Below are positions 55,268 to 63,669 of a DNA stretch of 64,000 bases, piece after piece; the stretch's first letter is position 1, and every line of letters starts with the position of its first letter. Source of the DNA: Nocardia xishanensis NBRC 101358 (GTDB lineage: Bacteria; Actinomycetota; Actinomycetes; Mycobacteriales; Mycobacteriaceae); the NCBI RefSeq assembly GCF_001613365.1, contig NZ_BDCF01000030.1, positions 1 to 64,000 on the forward strand, written 5' to 3'. The position numbers were made by a program, and so were the translations under genes. The notes under the pieces are model-generated. The model saw only the letters and a program-made list of their open reading frames with translations, was not told the DNA's origin and did not search any database.

Positions 55268-56149
55268 GTGAGCGGCGGAACCGGAGCCGAGGCGGCCGAT
55301 TCCACTGTGACGGGCCCGGATCCGGAAGAATTACGGCTCGTCGCGCGCGCCGTCGACGGTGACCAGGCGGCGCTGCGCGAGGTGATCGGCCGCCTGCAGG
55401 ATCCGCTGTACCGGCTGGCGCTGCGCATGGTCGGCCGCCCACCCGATGCCGAGGACGCCGTGCAGGAGATCCTGCTGCGCGTCGTCACCCGGCTGTCCAC
55501 CTGGCGCGGCGAGGCCAAACTGCTGACCTGGGCCTACCGCGTCGGCGTCAACTACCTGCTCAACCTGCGCAGGCGCTCGCCGCAGGAACAGGAACAGATC
55601 GGCCTGGACGATTTCCGTGCGGACCTCGCCGACGGTCTCGCCGCCGCCGACTACCAAGGCCCCGAGGCCGCCCTGCTGGCCGAGGAGGTGCGACTGAGCT
55701 GCACGCAGGGGATGCTGCAATGCCTCGGCCGCGAGGAACGCGTCGTCTTCGTGCTCGGCGAGATCTTCGAACTGAAGGCCGCCGAGGCCGCCTGGATCCT
55801 CGGCACCACCCCGGCGGCCTGCCAGAAGCGGCTCGAACGCGTCAAACAGCGCCTCGGGACGTTTCTGCGGTCGACCTGCGGGGTGGTCGAGCCGAAAGCG
55901 TTGTGCCGCTGCCCGCGCCGCGTCGGCAAGGCCCGCGCACTCGGCCGCGTCGACCTGGACAATCCCGCCTTCACCGCCCACCCGGTCAGCCCGGGCGGGC
56001 GCGGCGTCGCCGAAGCGGCCGCCCAGATCCACCGGCTGCGCGACGCCGCGGCCGTGCTGCGCGCGCACCCGGATTACGCGGCGCCGCAAGCGAAGATCGA
56101 CGCCATCACCGGATTGCTCACCTCGGGCCGCTTCCCGTTGCTCGAATGA
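55268..56149 (+). CDS. ECF sigma factor with Cys-rich C-terminal extension, copy 2
   Basis: A 293-residue paralogue of the sigma factor at 53323. Sigma2 is DPLYRLALRMVGRPPDAEDAVQEILLRVVTRL with AKLLTWAYRVGVNYLLNLR. Sigma4 is REERVVFVLGEIFELKAAEAAWILGTTPAACQKRL. The extension keeps the cysteines (CGVVEPKALCRC) and a PxSPGGRGVAEA block. The start is GTG 55268 after CGAGGAACGCC. TGTCGAA occurs 37 bp upstream. It ends 6 bp before the converging sensor gene. Confidence 0.88.
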   Translation: MSGGTGAEAADSTVTGPDPEELRLVARAVDGDQAALREVIGRLQDPLYRLALRMVGRPPDAEDAVQEILLRVVTRLSTWRGEAKLLTWAYRVGVNYLLNLRRRSPQEQEQIGLDDFRADLADGLAAADYQGPEAALLAEEVRLSCTQGMLQCLGREERVVFVLGEIFELKAAEAAWILGTTPAACQKRLERVKQRLGTFLRSTCGVVEPKALCRCPRRVGKARALGRVDLDNPAFTAHPVSPGGRGVAEAAAQIHRLRDAAAVLRAHPDYAAPQAKIDAITGLLTSGRFPLLE

Positions 56150-56155
56150 CCGGAA

Positions 56156-57175
56156 TCAAACGGTGACGACGACCTCGCCCGCCGCGTCGATCTCGGTGCG
56201 GCGGGCGCTGGCGGGGGCGCTGGCCAGCACCGTGGCGAGGACGCGGCGGCCCATCGGAAGCACGCGGACCGTGACCGAACCCGCGTTCGCCGCGTCCAAT
56301 TCCCTGATCGCCGCATCGATCACCCGCTGACGCACCCAGCGCGGCACACCGGCGAAACCACCGTCGTCCAGCAGCACCACCTCGACACCGCGGGAGCGCG
56401 CGCCGCGTGCGGCGCTGCTGAGCTCGTCGGTGACCAGCTGGGGCGCGCGAAGACCGTCGCGCAGTTCGGCTTCCAGCAGTCGGCACTGTTCGCGCTCGGC
56501 CGCGGTGAGCTCGGCACCGTCGGCGATGCGCTCCAGGATCGGCCGCGCCACCTTGTCCAGCCGGGCCAGCTGTCGATCGCGTTCGCCGTTCTCCGCGGCC
56601 ATCGTGGCTTCCGCCGCCGCGCGCATGGTCGCTTCCTCGCGCAGCAGGCGCAGCGAACGCTGGGTGGGCCGCATGATCGCGGCGCACACCGAGACACTGG
56701 CCACCGTCGCGATCGGCACCACGGTCCCGGCGAGCACTCCCCCGCGCAGCTCCGCCGTCGCGGTGACGGTCGCGACCACCGCGGCCACGCCCGCGACGCC
56801 GAGCCAAGCGGCTCCGAGCCTGCCGCGCAGCACCAGCACCGCGAGCACGTACGAGGAGGCGAACGCCGACCACACCGGCTTCGACCAGCCCTCTTCGATG
56901 TGCAAAGTGTTCAGCGCGGTCGCCACGGGCCCGGAGGCGGCCACGAAAACCGTTGCCGGCCATGGCAATGGATCCACCGGGACGACGAGCACAAGGATTC
57001 CGGCCACCGCGAGCAGGACGATCCCGGTGATGGCCGCGAACGGCGACGCGTCGGAGAAATTGCGGACCATGTACAGGACGATGGTCACCTCGAGGATGAT
57101 CAGGAACAGCCAGGCCGACGCGTCGCGCAGGCCGAGCAGATCGCGGACCCCTAGGTCGGAATCGGCGTCAACCAT
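56156..57175 (-). CDS. Degenerate sensor-kinase-like membrane protein
   Basis: A 339-residue protein with six or so membrane helices in residues 17-170, then a cytoplasmic helix pair (ATMRAAAEATMAAENGERDRQLARLDKVARPIL). A C-terminal domain resembles a histidine-kinase ATPase module but lacks a phospho-acceptor His block and clear N, G1 boxes. It overlaps the histidine kinase gene by 8 bp. It may be a ligand-sensing or pseudokinase partner of that kinase. I do not recognise a named family. Confidence 0.7.
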   Translation of the reverse strand: MVDADSDLGVRDLLGLRDASAWLFLIILEVTIVLYMVRNFSDASPFAAITGIVLLAVAGILVLVVPVDPLPWPATVFVAASGPVATALNTLHIEEGWSKPVWSAFASSYVLAVLVLRGRLGAAWLGVAGVAAVVATVTATAELRGGVLAGTVVPIATVASVSVCAAIMRPTQRSLRLLREEATMRAAAEATMAAENGERDRQLARLDKVARPILERIADGAELTAAEREQCRLLEAELRDGLRAPQLVTDELSSAARGARSRGVEVVLLDDGGFAGVPRWVRQRVIDAAIRELDAANAGSVTVRVLPMGRRVLATVLASAPASARRTEIDAAGEVVVTV

Positions 57176-58454
57176 CGCTGCCCCACACCAGCGTCACCGA
57201 CGTGCCCTCGCCGGGCTGCGATTCGACGAACGCCGCGCCGCCAGACAGCCTGCGCATACGGCCCAGGATGCTGACCGAGATGCCGAGCCGGTCCACCGGC
57301 ACCTTGGCCGGGTCGAAGCCCGCGCCGTCGTCGCGGAAGACCACCCGGATCCCGCCCGCGCTGACGGTGACGGTGACCGCCCGCTGCACCGCGCGCCCCG
57401 GCACGGTCGCGTGCCGCAGGCTGTTGCGCACCGCCTCGGCCAGCGCCGCGGCGATGGTCCCCGCCGCGTCCACCGGCAGCCGCAGGTCGTCCACCCCGGA
57501 CCAGCGGCGCGCGCCGAACACGATGCCCTGGTTGACCTCGTACACCGCCGCGCGCAGGAATCCGACGGCCGCTTGGGCGTTGAGCCGGTCGGGTTCGGTT
57601 CCCCCGCCGCGTAATTCGTCGAGCTGGGCGAGCGTTCGTTCGGCCTGTTTGCGCAGCACCGGGGAATCGGTGCCGGTGCGTGCGGCGTCGAGCAAGGTGG
57701 ACAGCACCGCGTCGTGGATCAGCGCCGCGAAACGCGCGCGCTCCCGGTCGCGGGCGGCCGCGCCCGCCGCGGCGGCGGCACGGCTGCTCGCGATCGCCGA
57801 TTCCCGGTCGACGCGGGCGGCGGCCGCTCTCGCGTAGACGGCGCACCACAGGAACAGCGCGCACAGCCCGACGGAACGCGCGAAATCGCTGAGCAGCGAC
57901 CAGGTCGTGCCGTGCGGCACCACATTCATATTGGCGACGGCCGCCACCGCACCGCCGAAGACCAAGTAACACACCGCGATCGGCCGCCGCCACGCCAGCG
58001 CCGCGGCGAGCACGCCCAGCGCGAACACGCGATACAGCCACACCGAGGTGGCATCGGTCGCGGGCTGGCGGTAGGCGAACGGGATCAGCGCCATCGCGAC
58101 GAGGTAGCTGATCGCCGCGGTGCCCGCGACGGCCTGGATGACCCGTCTGCTCATGCCGACCGACACGATGGCCAGCACCGGCGACCACCCGAAGGCCAGC
58201 GCGAACGCCAGTACCGTCCAGCCGAGCGGCGCGAACCGGCTCTGATCGGCGATCTCCGGGAGCTCGACCACCGCGGCGATCATCCCGGCGATGGCGAAGG
58301 TCGACCCGAGCCTGCGCAGGATCCGGTCCGAGGCAGGCTCGTCGGCGTTGTTGCCCACCGCTCCCAGCAAGCGACGCCACCGGCTCGCCGACGTCGAGCC
58401 GGGTCCGGGATCGAGTGCGGCCGACGCGGTGTCCAGCGTGCCGGCCGGGATCAT
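57168..58454 (-). CDS. Membrane histidine kinase (DesK/NarL-system type)
   Basis: A 428-residue sensor kinase. Five or six membrane helices (residues of about 55-210) are followed by the HisKA_3-like dimerisation region with the putative phospho-His in FAALIHDAVLSTLLDAAR. The ATPase domain has N box AEAVRNSLRHA and G1 box FRDDGAGFDP. The ATG at 58454 overlaps the response-regulator stop as ATGA, so I prefer it to 58487. It is part of a three-gene operon with the regulator and a degenerate sensor. Confidence 0.88.
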   Translation of the reverse strand: MIPAGTLDTASAALDPGPGSTSASRWRRLLGAVGNNADEPASDRILRRLGSTFAIAGMIAAVVELPEIADQSRFAPLGWTVLAFALAFGWSPVLAIVSVGMSRRVIQAVAGTAAISYLVAMALIPFAYRQPATDATSVWLYRVFALGVLAAALAWRRPIAVCYLVFGGAVAAVANMNVVPHGTTWSLLSDFARSVGLCALFLWCAVYARAAAARVDRESAIASSRAAAAAGAAARDRERARFAALIHDAVLSTLLDAARTGTDSPVLRKQAERTLAQLDELRGGGTEPDRLNAQAAVGFLRAAVYEVNQGIVFGARRWSGVDDLRLPVDAAGTIAAALAEAVRNSLRHATVPGRAVQRAVTVTVSAGGIRVVFRDDGAGFDPAKVPVDRLGISVSILGRMRRLSGGAAFVESQPGEGTSVTLVWGSDG

Positions 58455-59140
58455 CCGCGCGGATGCCGCTCGGGAACCGGTAGCCATCCGTCCTCCACGG
58501 CGCGTTTGTAGAGGTCGGTCTTGGTCGGGGCGGGACGGCCCGCGTCGGCGTACTTCTGGCGGATGCGGCCGAGATAGTCGTTGACGGTCTGCTCGGAGAG
58601 GCCGGTCAAACGCGCCACGCGGGAGGCTTTCTCGCCCGAGGCGTACAGGGTGAGCACTTCCTCCTGGCGGGGACTGAGGCCAACGTCGGACAGTTGCGGG
58701 TCGCCATCGATGGCGGCGGCCCAGTCGGTGGTGACCACCTGCTCACCCGAGGCGGCGCGGCGCACGGCCGCCACCACGGTCGGGACGTCCTCGGATTTGC
58801 GGACCACGCCGAGCACGCCCGCGCGGGCCGCGGAACGCACCAGGAACGCGTTGTCGGCTCCGGTGAACACCAGCACCTCGATGCCGCGTTCACGCAGCGC
58901 GCGCACGTTGTCCTCGGGCGCGGAGCCGTCGGCCAGCCGCAGATCGAGCACCACCAGATCCAGCCCGGGCGAGGGCCCGGCCGCCGCGAGCAGTTCCGGC
59001 ACCGTTCCCGCCGTGTACACCAGATCGAGGTCCGGTTCCGGCGCGAGCATCGCGGCGAGCCCGATCGCGACCGATTCGTGGTCCTCGACGAGCCCGATCC
59101 GTCGCGCTGTCCTCGCACCGCCGCCGTCGGCCCACGTCAC
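58451..59140 (-). CDS. NarL/LuxR-type response regulator
   Basis: A 229-residue regulator. The receiver domain has the acidic pocket LVEDHE and the phospho-acceptor Asp in LVVLDLRLADG. The C-terminal LuxR helix-turn-helix is LSPRQEEVLTLYASGEKASRVARLTGLSEQTVNDYLGRI. The GTG at 59140 follows GGGAG; the frame beyond it runs into a decayed flavodoxin remnant and should not be included. It is activated by the kinase encoded next to it. Confidence 0.9.
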   Translation of the reverse strand: MTWADGGGARTARRIGLVEDHESVAIGLAAMLAPEPDLDLVYTAGTVPELLAAAGPSPGLDLVVLDLRLADGSAPEDNVRALRERGIEVLVFTGADNAFLVRSAARAGVLGVVRKSEDVPTVVAAVRRAASGEQVVTTDWAAAIDGDPQLSDVGLSPRQEEVLTLYASGEKASRVARLTGLSEQTVNDYLGRIRQKYADAGRPAPTKTDLYKRAVEDGWLPVPERHPRG

Positions 59141-59268
59141 CTCGACACTCCCATCCCGAGCAGCTCGTCCACAATCCCCCCGCTTCAACGTCACGTCGCA
59201 GTATGACGGTCGCGAGGACGAGGCGGTCAGACACCAAAAATCGGGGCCGATCCACGACTCGGCCGTGC

Positions 59269-59403
59269 GGCGACCGTGGCGCCCAGCTCCCGGGATCGTT
59301 CCAGGTCCGCTCGACGGGCGTGCCGAAACGATAACCGCCGCGACCACATTCACCCAGCCGAGACCTGTGATCACGCGGTCGATGCCGGGTTCGGCGCCCC
59401 TGA
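59269..59403 (-). pseudogene. Remnant of a duplicated flavodoxin gene 3' end
   Basis: This stretch matches the 3' part of the intact flavodoxin gene (59440-59574) at roughly two thirds or more of positions by eye, in the same orientation, offset 171 bp. Read in one frame it gives ITGLGWVNVVAAVIVSARP, against TTGLGWVKVVAPAIVSGPP in the intact gene. It lacks the 5' part and the proper end, so it is a decayed partial duplication. Confidence 0.7.
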
Positions 59404-59421
59404 CACCGCCTTCACCGGGCG

Positions 59422-59874
59422 TCAGTCAGCCAGTCCCGCGGCGACGGTCGCGCCCAGCTCCCAGCACTTCTCCAGGTCGTCCTTCGACGGCGGACCGGAT
59501 ACGATCGCGGGCGCGACCACCTTCACCCAGCCCAGGCCGGTGGTGATCCGGTCGACCCCGCGCTCGGCGCCCTCGGTTCCCTCGTTGCCGTGCAGGTAGA
59601 GGCCGTAGGGGCGGCCCTTGGTGGAATCCAGGCACGGGTAATAGAACGTGTCGAACGCGTGCTTGAGCGCGCCCGACATGTAGCCGAGGTTGGCCGGGCT
59701 GCCGAGCAGGTATCCGTCGGCGGCGAGCACGTCGCTCGCGGTGACGCCGAGCGCCGCTCGGCGCACCACCTCGACGCCCTCGATCTCCGGGTCGGTCGCG
59801 CCGGACACCACCGCCTCGAACATCGCTTGCATGTGCGGCGACGGGGTGTGATGGATGATCAACAGTCGGGCCAC
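59422..59874 (-). CDS. Flavodoxin / NAD(P)H-dependent FMN reductase-like protein
   Basis: A 150-residue flavodoxin-fold protein. The FMN phosphate-binding start LLIIHHTPSPHMQAMFEAV and the mid motif YLLGSPANLGYMSGALKHAFDTFYY match the flavodoxin_5/FMN-reductase group. It would carry electrons or reduce quinone-like substrates. The ATG at 59874 lies 6 bp after the TPR-like membrane gene. Its 3' end has a decayed duplicate next to it. Confidence 0.85.
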   Translation of the reverse strand: MARLLIIHHTPSPHMQAMFEAVVSGATDPEIEGVEVVRRAALGVTASDVLAADGYLLGSPANLGYMSGALKHAFDTFYYPCLDSTKGRPYGLYLHGNEGTEGAERGVDRITTGLGWVKVVAPAIVSGPPSKDDLEKCWELGATVAAGLAD

Positions 59875-59880
59875 TGTTCG

Positions 59881-60378
59881 CTACCCTTCGCGCTGCTCGC
59901 GTTCCAGCTTCTCCAGCGCCACCGCGCGCCGCATGGTTTCGCGCGCCCGGGTGCGGTCACCCGCGTAGTCGTAGGCGCGGGCCAGGCGGTAGGAGACCCG
60001 CCAGTTGTCCGGGTCGGCCTCCCATTCCCGCTTCACCTGTTCGAACAGCTCGTCGGCCGCGGCGCGTTCGATGCGGCCGGACGGTCGCCGCGCCAGCGTC
60101 GAGGTGTCCAGTTCCAGGCCCTCCTCGTGGATGCGGCGGGCCAGGTGCTGGTGGGCCAGCGCCGCGCGCACCGTCGCGGCCACCACCCACACGCCGATGA
60201 TCGGCAGCAGCAGCACGCCGATACCCATCGCGATGCCAGCGGGTTTGCCGGAGTCGATCAGGGCGAACGAGATTCGGCCGAGCAGCAGGAAATAGAAACC
60301 GAGCGCGAGCACCAGTGCGGCGATCAGCCCCACGACGCGCGCGATCTCACCGCGGCCCGCGCCGGCCTCGGCGTTCAC
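59881..60378 (-). CDS. Membrane protein with TPR-like tail (Rv2772c-like)
   Basis: A 165-residue protein with two membrane helices (VVGLIAALVLALGFYFLLLG, AMGIGVLLLPIIGVWVVAATV), then a cytosolic tail with a TPR-like pair (ADELFEQVKREWEADPDNWRVSYRLARAYDYAGDRTRARETMRRAV). By position next to dapB it matches Rv2772c of M. tuberculosis. The function is unknown. It precedes the flavodoxin gene by 6 bp on the minus strand. Confidence 0.82.
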   Translation of the reverse strand: MNAEAGAGRGEIARVVGLIAALVLALGFYFLLLGRISFALIDSGKPAGIAMGIGVLLLPIIGVWVVAATVRAALAHQHLARRIHEEGLELDTSTLARRPSGRIERAAADELFEQVKREWEADPDNWRVSYRLARAYDYAGDRTRARETMRRAVALEKLEREQREG

Positions 60379-60448
60379 GGACGCGCCTTCGACGCGGCCG
60401 TCGGGTGTGCGGCGCGCGGCTCGACGCTCCTTCGGACGATGCGCCGGC

Positions 60449-61195
60449 TCATAGATCCAAGAACGGATCGAGTCCGACGGTCAGTCCCGGTCGGCCCGCG
60501 ATCCCCCGGACGCCGAGCAGCACGCCCGGCGCGAACGAGGAGCGGTCGATCGAGTCGTGCCGGATGGTCAGGGTCTCGCCCTGGGTACCGAACAGCACCT
60601 CCTGGTGCGCGACGAGCCCGGCGAGCCGCACCGAGTGCACCCGCACGTCGTCGACGTCGGCGCCGCGCGCGCCCTCCAGTTCGGTGGTGGTCGCGTCGGG
60701 GCTGCGGCCGACGCCGGCGCGCGCCCTGGCCTCGGCGATCAGGCCGGCCGTGCGGTACGCGGTGCCCGAGGGCGCGTCGGCCTTGTTCGGGTGGTGCAGT
60801 TCGATGACCTCGACGGATTCGAAGAACCGCGCGGCCTGCTCGGCGAAGCGCATGGACAGCACCGCGCCGATGGCGAAGTTGGGGGCGATCAGCACGCCCG
60901 TCTCGGGCCGGTCGGCCAGCCAGCCGCGCACCTCGTTCAACCGCGCCTCATCGAAGCCCGTGGTGCCGACGACGGCGTGAATACCGCGCTCCACCAAGAA
61001 CTTCAGATTGCCCATCACCACGTCGGGGTGGGTGAAGTCGACCACGACCTCGGCCCCGTTCTCGGTGAACGTCTCCAGCGCGTCGCCCTTGTCGACCTGC
61101 GCGACCAACTCCAGGTCGTCCGCCGCTTGCACCGCCGCGCAGATCGCCTGTCCGACCTTCCCGCCTGCTCCGAGCACTCCGACCCGAATGGTCAC
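60449..61195 (-). CDS. dapB: 4-hydroxy-tetrahydrodipicolinate reductase
   Basis: A 248-residue NAD(P)H-dependent reductase, the step after DapA. The dinucleotide motif is VGVLGAGGKVGQAICAAV. VVDFTHPDVVMGNLKFLVERG, GTTGFDE and the catalytic block ELHHPNKADAPSGTA are all present. The GTG at 61195 gives the normal N-terminus; the frame beyond it is unrelated. It is upstream of the Rv2772c-like gene on the same strand. Confidence 0.97.
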   Translation of the reverse strand: MTIRVGVLGAGGKVGQAICAAVQAADDLELVAQVDKGDALETFTENGAEVVVDFTHPDVVMGNLKFLVERGIHAVVGTTGFDEARLNEVRGWLADRPETGVLIAPNFAIGAVLSMRFAEQAARFFESVEVIELHHPNKADAPSGTAYRTAGLIAEARARAGVGRSPDATTTELEGARGADVDDVRVHSVRLAGLVAHQEVLFGTQGETLTIRHDSIDRSSFAPGVLLGVRGIAGRPGLTVGLDPFLDL

Positions 61196-61341
61196 CGCAC
61201 CTCCTCGTTCCGCTGGTGTTGGGGCAAGCCTATCGAGCGGTGCGCGGACCGGACTTCCCCGGGCGTCTCCCCGTCTTGCGATGCATCGATCGATGCGCAT
61301 AGCTCGATAGCGCTATGTCCACGGACAGACGACCACCGTGG

Positions 61342-61776
61342 TCAATTCGAGCCCAGCTCCCCAGCTCGACCCGCGCCAGCGAGATTTTCGATCATCTGCG
61401 CCAAGACCCGCATCGTGGTCGCGAACTGGTCGGGCTCGACGCCCGACGCCATCGTGCGGCGGCGTTCCGCGATGCGGACGAAGGTCTCGTCGTGGACGGT
61501 CCGGCCCGCGGCGGTCAGTGCGATAGCGCCCGCGTCACCGTCGACCAGGCCGGCCGACGACAGGTCGCGAATCTCGATCTCCCACTCCCCCTCGGTCTTC
61601 CAGAACGGCGCCAAGGCGTCGCGCAGCTCGTCCGCCGAGCGCGGCCCCTCCGAGAGCGTGTGCAGCAGCTGCCAGTGCCGTCGGCTCAGCCCGCCCGCGG
61701 CGAGATCGTCGTCGAATCGCGCCTCGATCAGCCGGTCGAGTTCCTGGAGCAGGTATCCGATTCTGCGCTCGGCCAT
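61342..61776 (-). CDS. MarR-like winged-helix regulator
   Basis: A 144-residue helical regulator. MAERRIGYLLQELDRLIEARFDDDLAAGGLSRRHWQLLHTLSEG begins a MarR-type fold, and WEIEIRDLSSAGLVDGDAGAIALTAAGRTVHDETFVRIAERRR covers the wing region. The ATG at 61776 is better placed relative to GGAGG than the adjacent ATG 61779. It is divergent from another MarR-like gene, sharing a promoter with two operator-like repeats. Confidence 0.8.
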   Translation of the reverse strand: MAERRIGYLLQELDRLIEARFDDDLAAGGLSRRHWQLLHTLSEGPRSADELRDALAPFWKTEGEWEIEIRDLSSAGLVDGDAGAIALTAAGRTVHDETFVRIAERRRTMASGVEPDQFATTMRVLAQMIENLAGAGRAGELGSN

Positions 61777-61791
61777 CATCCCTCCAAGTGC

Positions 61792-61823
61792 ATGTAGTAT
61801 GACATTTATATGTAGTTTGACAT
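61792..61823. promoter_or_regulatory. Tandem operator candidate in the divergent MarR promoter
   Basis: ATGTAGTATGACAT (61792-61805) and ATGTAGTTTGACAT (61810-61823) are two 14-mers differing at one base, each with ATGT...ACAT ends. They are 18 bp apart start to start, in an AT-rich patch between the divergent MarR-like genes. Confidence 0.65.
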
Positions 61824-62310
61824 GGAAATGGGCGCGATGGAAGAGCAGAGTGCGTACACCGAGGCGGTCGCGGCGGCCATGGTCCGCATCCGGCGCAGGC
61901 AGACCCGCGGCACACTGGCGGGCGAGAGTCAGGTTCCCGCAGCGGTTTTCCGGGCCCTCGATGCGGTGTCGAGCATCGATGACGCCACCGTGGGAGCGCT
62001 GGCCCCGGCATTGGGCGTCGACCAGCCGCGCGCGAGCCGCCTTGTCGCCCAAGCCGTCTCGGAGGGATGGCTGGAACGAGTCGCCGACCAGCGCGACGGA
62101 CGCAAGGCGGTGCTTCGTCCGACCGAGCTCGGCCGCCGGGTCCTAGCCGCGGCCCACCGCAGGCGCGCGGCGGCGACCGCGGCGGCGATGGCGGGCTGGA
62201 CGGAGCGAGAGCGCGCCGAATTCGCCCGGCTTCTCGGTCGTTTCGTGGACGCGATGGACGCGGCCGACGCTCCGCAGCCGGAGTCTCGAGCACCTCGATC
62301 AACGCCGTAG
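61822..62310 (+). CDS. MarR family transcriptional regulator
   Basis: A 162-residue MarR protein. The winged helix is VGALAPALGVDQPRASRLVAQAVSEGWLERVADQRDGRKAVLRPTELGRRVLAAAHRRR. ATGs at 61822, 61828 and 61837 are all possible; 61822 lies inside the second operator repeat. It is divergent from the gene at 61342. The two likely regulate each other or a shared neighbour, but the ligand is unknown. Confidence 0.85.
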   Translation: MEMGAMEEQSAYTEAVAAAMVRIRRRQTRGTLAGESQVPAAVFRALDAVSSIDDATVGALAPALGVDQPRASRLVAQAVSEGWLERVADQRDGRKAVLRPTELGRRVLAAAHRRRAAATAAAMAGWTERERAEFARLLGRFVDAMDAADAPQPESRAPRSTP

Positions 62311-62366
62311 CGCTGCGCTCGCGATACGACCGCGCGGCGCGGCAGCGCTACCCCACGATCGCCGGA

Positions 62367-63473
62367 TCAGTCGAAAACGATCACCTGACGCAGCGCGTGC
62401 CCGGCCGCGAGCTCGTCCATGGCGCGGTTGATGTCGTCGAGTCCGATGTGCGCCGATACCAGCCGCTCCACCGGGAGCCGGCCCGCACGCCACATCCGCA
62501 CATACTCGGGAATGTCGCGCGAGGGCACCGCCGAACCCAGGTAGCTGCCCACGATGGAGCGTCCCTGCGCCACCAGGCCCAGCGGCGAAATGCTCGCGCG
62601 AGCGTCGGGGGCGGGCAGGCCGACCGTGACCGTGGTGCCGCCCGCCGCGGTCGCCGCGACGGCGGTCTCGAAGGCGCGCACGTTGCCTGCCGCCTCGACG
62701 ACCACTTCCGCCTGCACACCCTGTTCGGCCAGCTCGGCCGGGGTGTAGGTCGCCGTCGCGCCGAGATCCTTCGCCAGCGCGAGCTTTTCGGGAACTGTGT
62801 CGACGGCGATCACCTCCGGCGCGCCCAGCGAGACGGCCACCAGCACCGCCGCCATGCCGACGCCGCCGAGGCCGACCACCATGATCCGGTCGGCGGGCCC
62901 CGGCCGCGCCGAATTCAGTAGCGCGCCACCGCCGGTGAGCACCGCGCAACCCAGCACCGCGGCGACCTCCGGAGGCACGTCGTCGTCGACCGGGACGACC
63001 GAACGCCGATCCACCACCGCGTGCGTCGCGAACGCCGAGACGCCCAGGTGGTGGTGCACCTCCGCGTCGTCGCGATGCAACCGTCGCCCACCGTTGAGCA
63101 GTTCTCCCGCGTTATTGGCCGCGCTGCCGGGCACGCACGGCGTGCGACCCTCGCTCGCGCAACCCGCGCACTCGCCACAGCGGGGCAGGAACGTCATCAC
63201 CACGCGCTGCCCGACGGCGATATCGCTGTCGCCCGCGCCGACCGCGACGACGCGGCCCGCGGCCTCGTGTCCGAGCAGCATCGGCACCGGCCGCACCCGG
63301 TTGCCGTCCACGACCGAGAGGTCGGAGTGGCACAGGCCCGCGGCCTCGATCCGCACCAGCAGTTCGCCAGGCCCTGGTTCGCCGAGGTCCAGTTCACAGA
63401 CGGTGATCGGCGCCGACTCGGCGAACGGTACCGGCGCCGCGATCCGCTCCAGGACCGCCCCACGAATCTTCAT
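62367..63473 (-). CDS. Zinc-dependent alcohol dehydrogenase
   Basis: A 368-residue medium-chain dehydrogenase. The catalytic zinc Cys is in AAGLCHSDLSVVDG and its GHE motif is LLGHEAAGRV. The structural zinc loop is CGECAGCASEGRTPC. The NAD fold is MVVGLGGVGMAAVLVAV. The ATG at 63473 is preferred over 63515 because the family N-terminus (KIRGAVLERI) begins there. It oxidises a primary or aromatic alcohol, or reduces the aldehyde. The substrate is unknown. Confidence 0.92.
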   Translation of the reverse strand: MKIRGAVLERIAAPVPFAESAPITVCELDLGEPGPGELLVRIEAAGLCHSDLSVVDGNRVRPVPMLLGHEAAGRVVAVGAGDSDIAVGQRVVMTFLPRCGECAGCASEGRTPCVPGSAANNAGELLNGGRRLHRDDAEVHHHLGVSAFATHAVVDRRSVVPVDDDVPPEVAAVLGCAVLTGGGALLNSARPGPADRIMVVGLGGVGMAAVLVAVSLGAPEVIAVDTVPEKLALAKDLGATATYTPAELAEQGVQAEVVVEAAGNVRAFETAVAATAAGGTTVTVGLPAPDARASISPLGLVAQGRSIVGSYLGSAVPSRDIPEYVRMWRAGRLPVERLVSAHIGLDDINRAMDELAAGHALRQVIVFD

Positions 63474-63669
63474 GGTTGCGACGCTACCGGGCGCCGCGCC
63501 GAGCGGAGCCGACACCGCTGAAACTCGGGCGACCCGACGCCCTCCCCGAGAAACCGGGGGTTGGCGTTACCACGGTTCGGCCACTATCGTCGGTCGGCGT
63601 GACGGTGCTCCTGTAGGCCGCCTTGTACCGAGCCCAGGGTCGGGACCGTCACGATTCGAGGAGAATATC

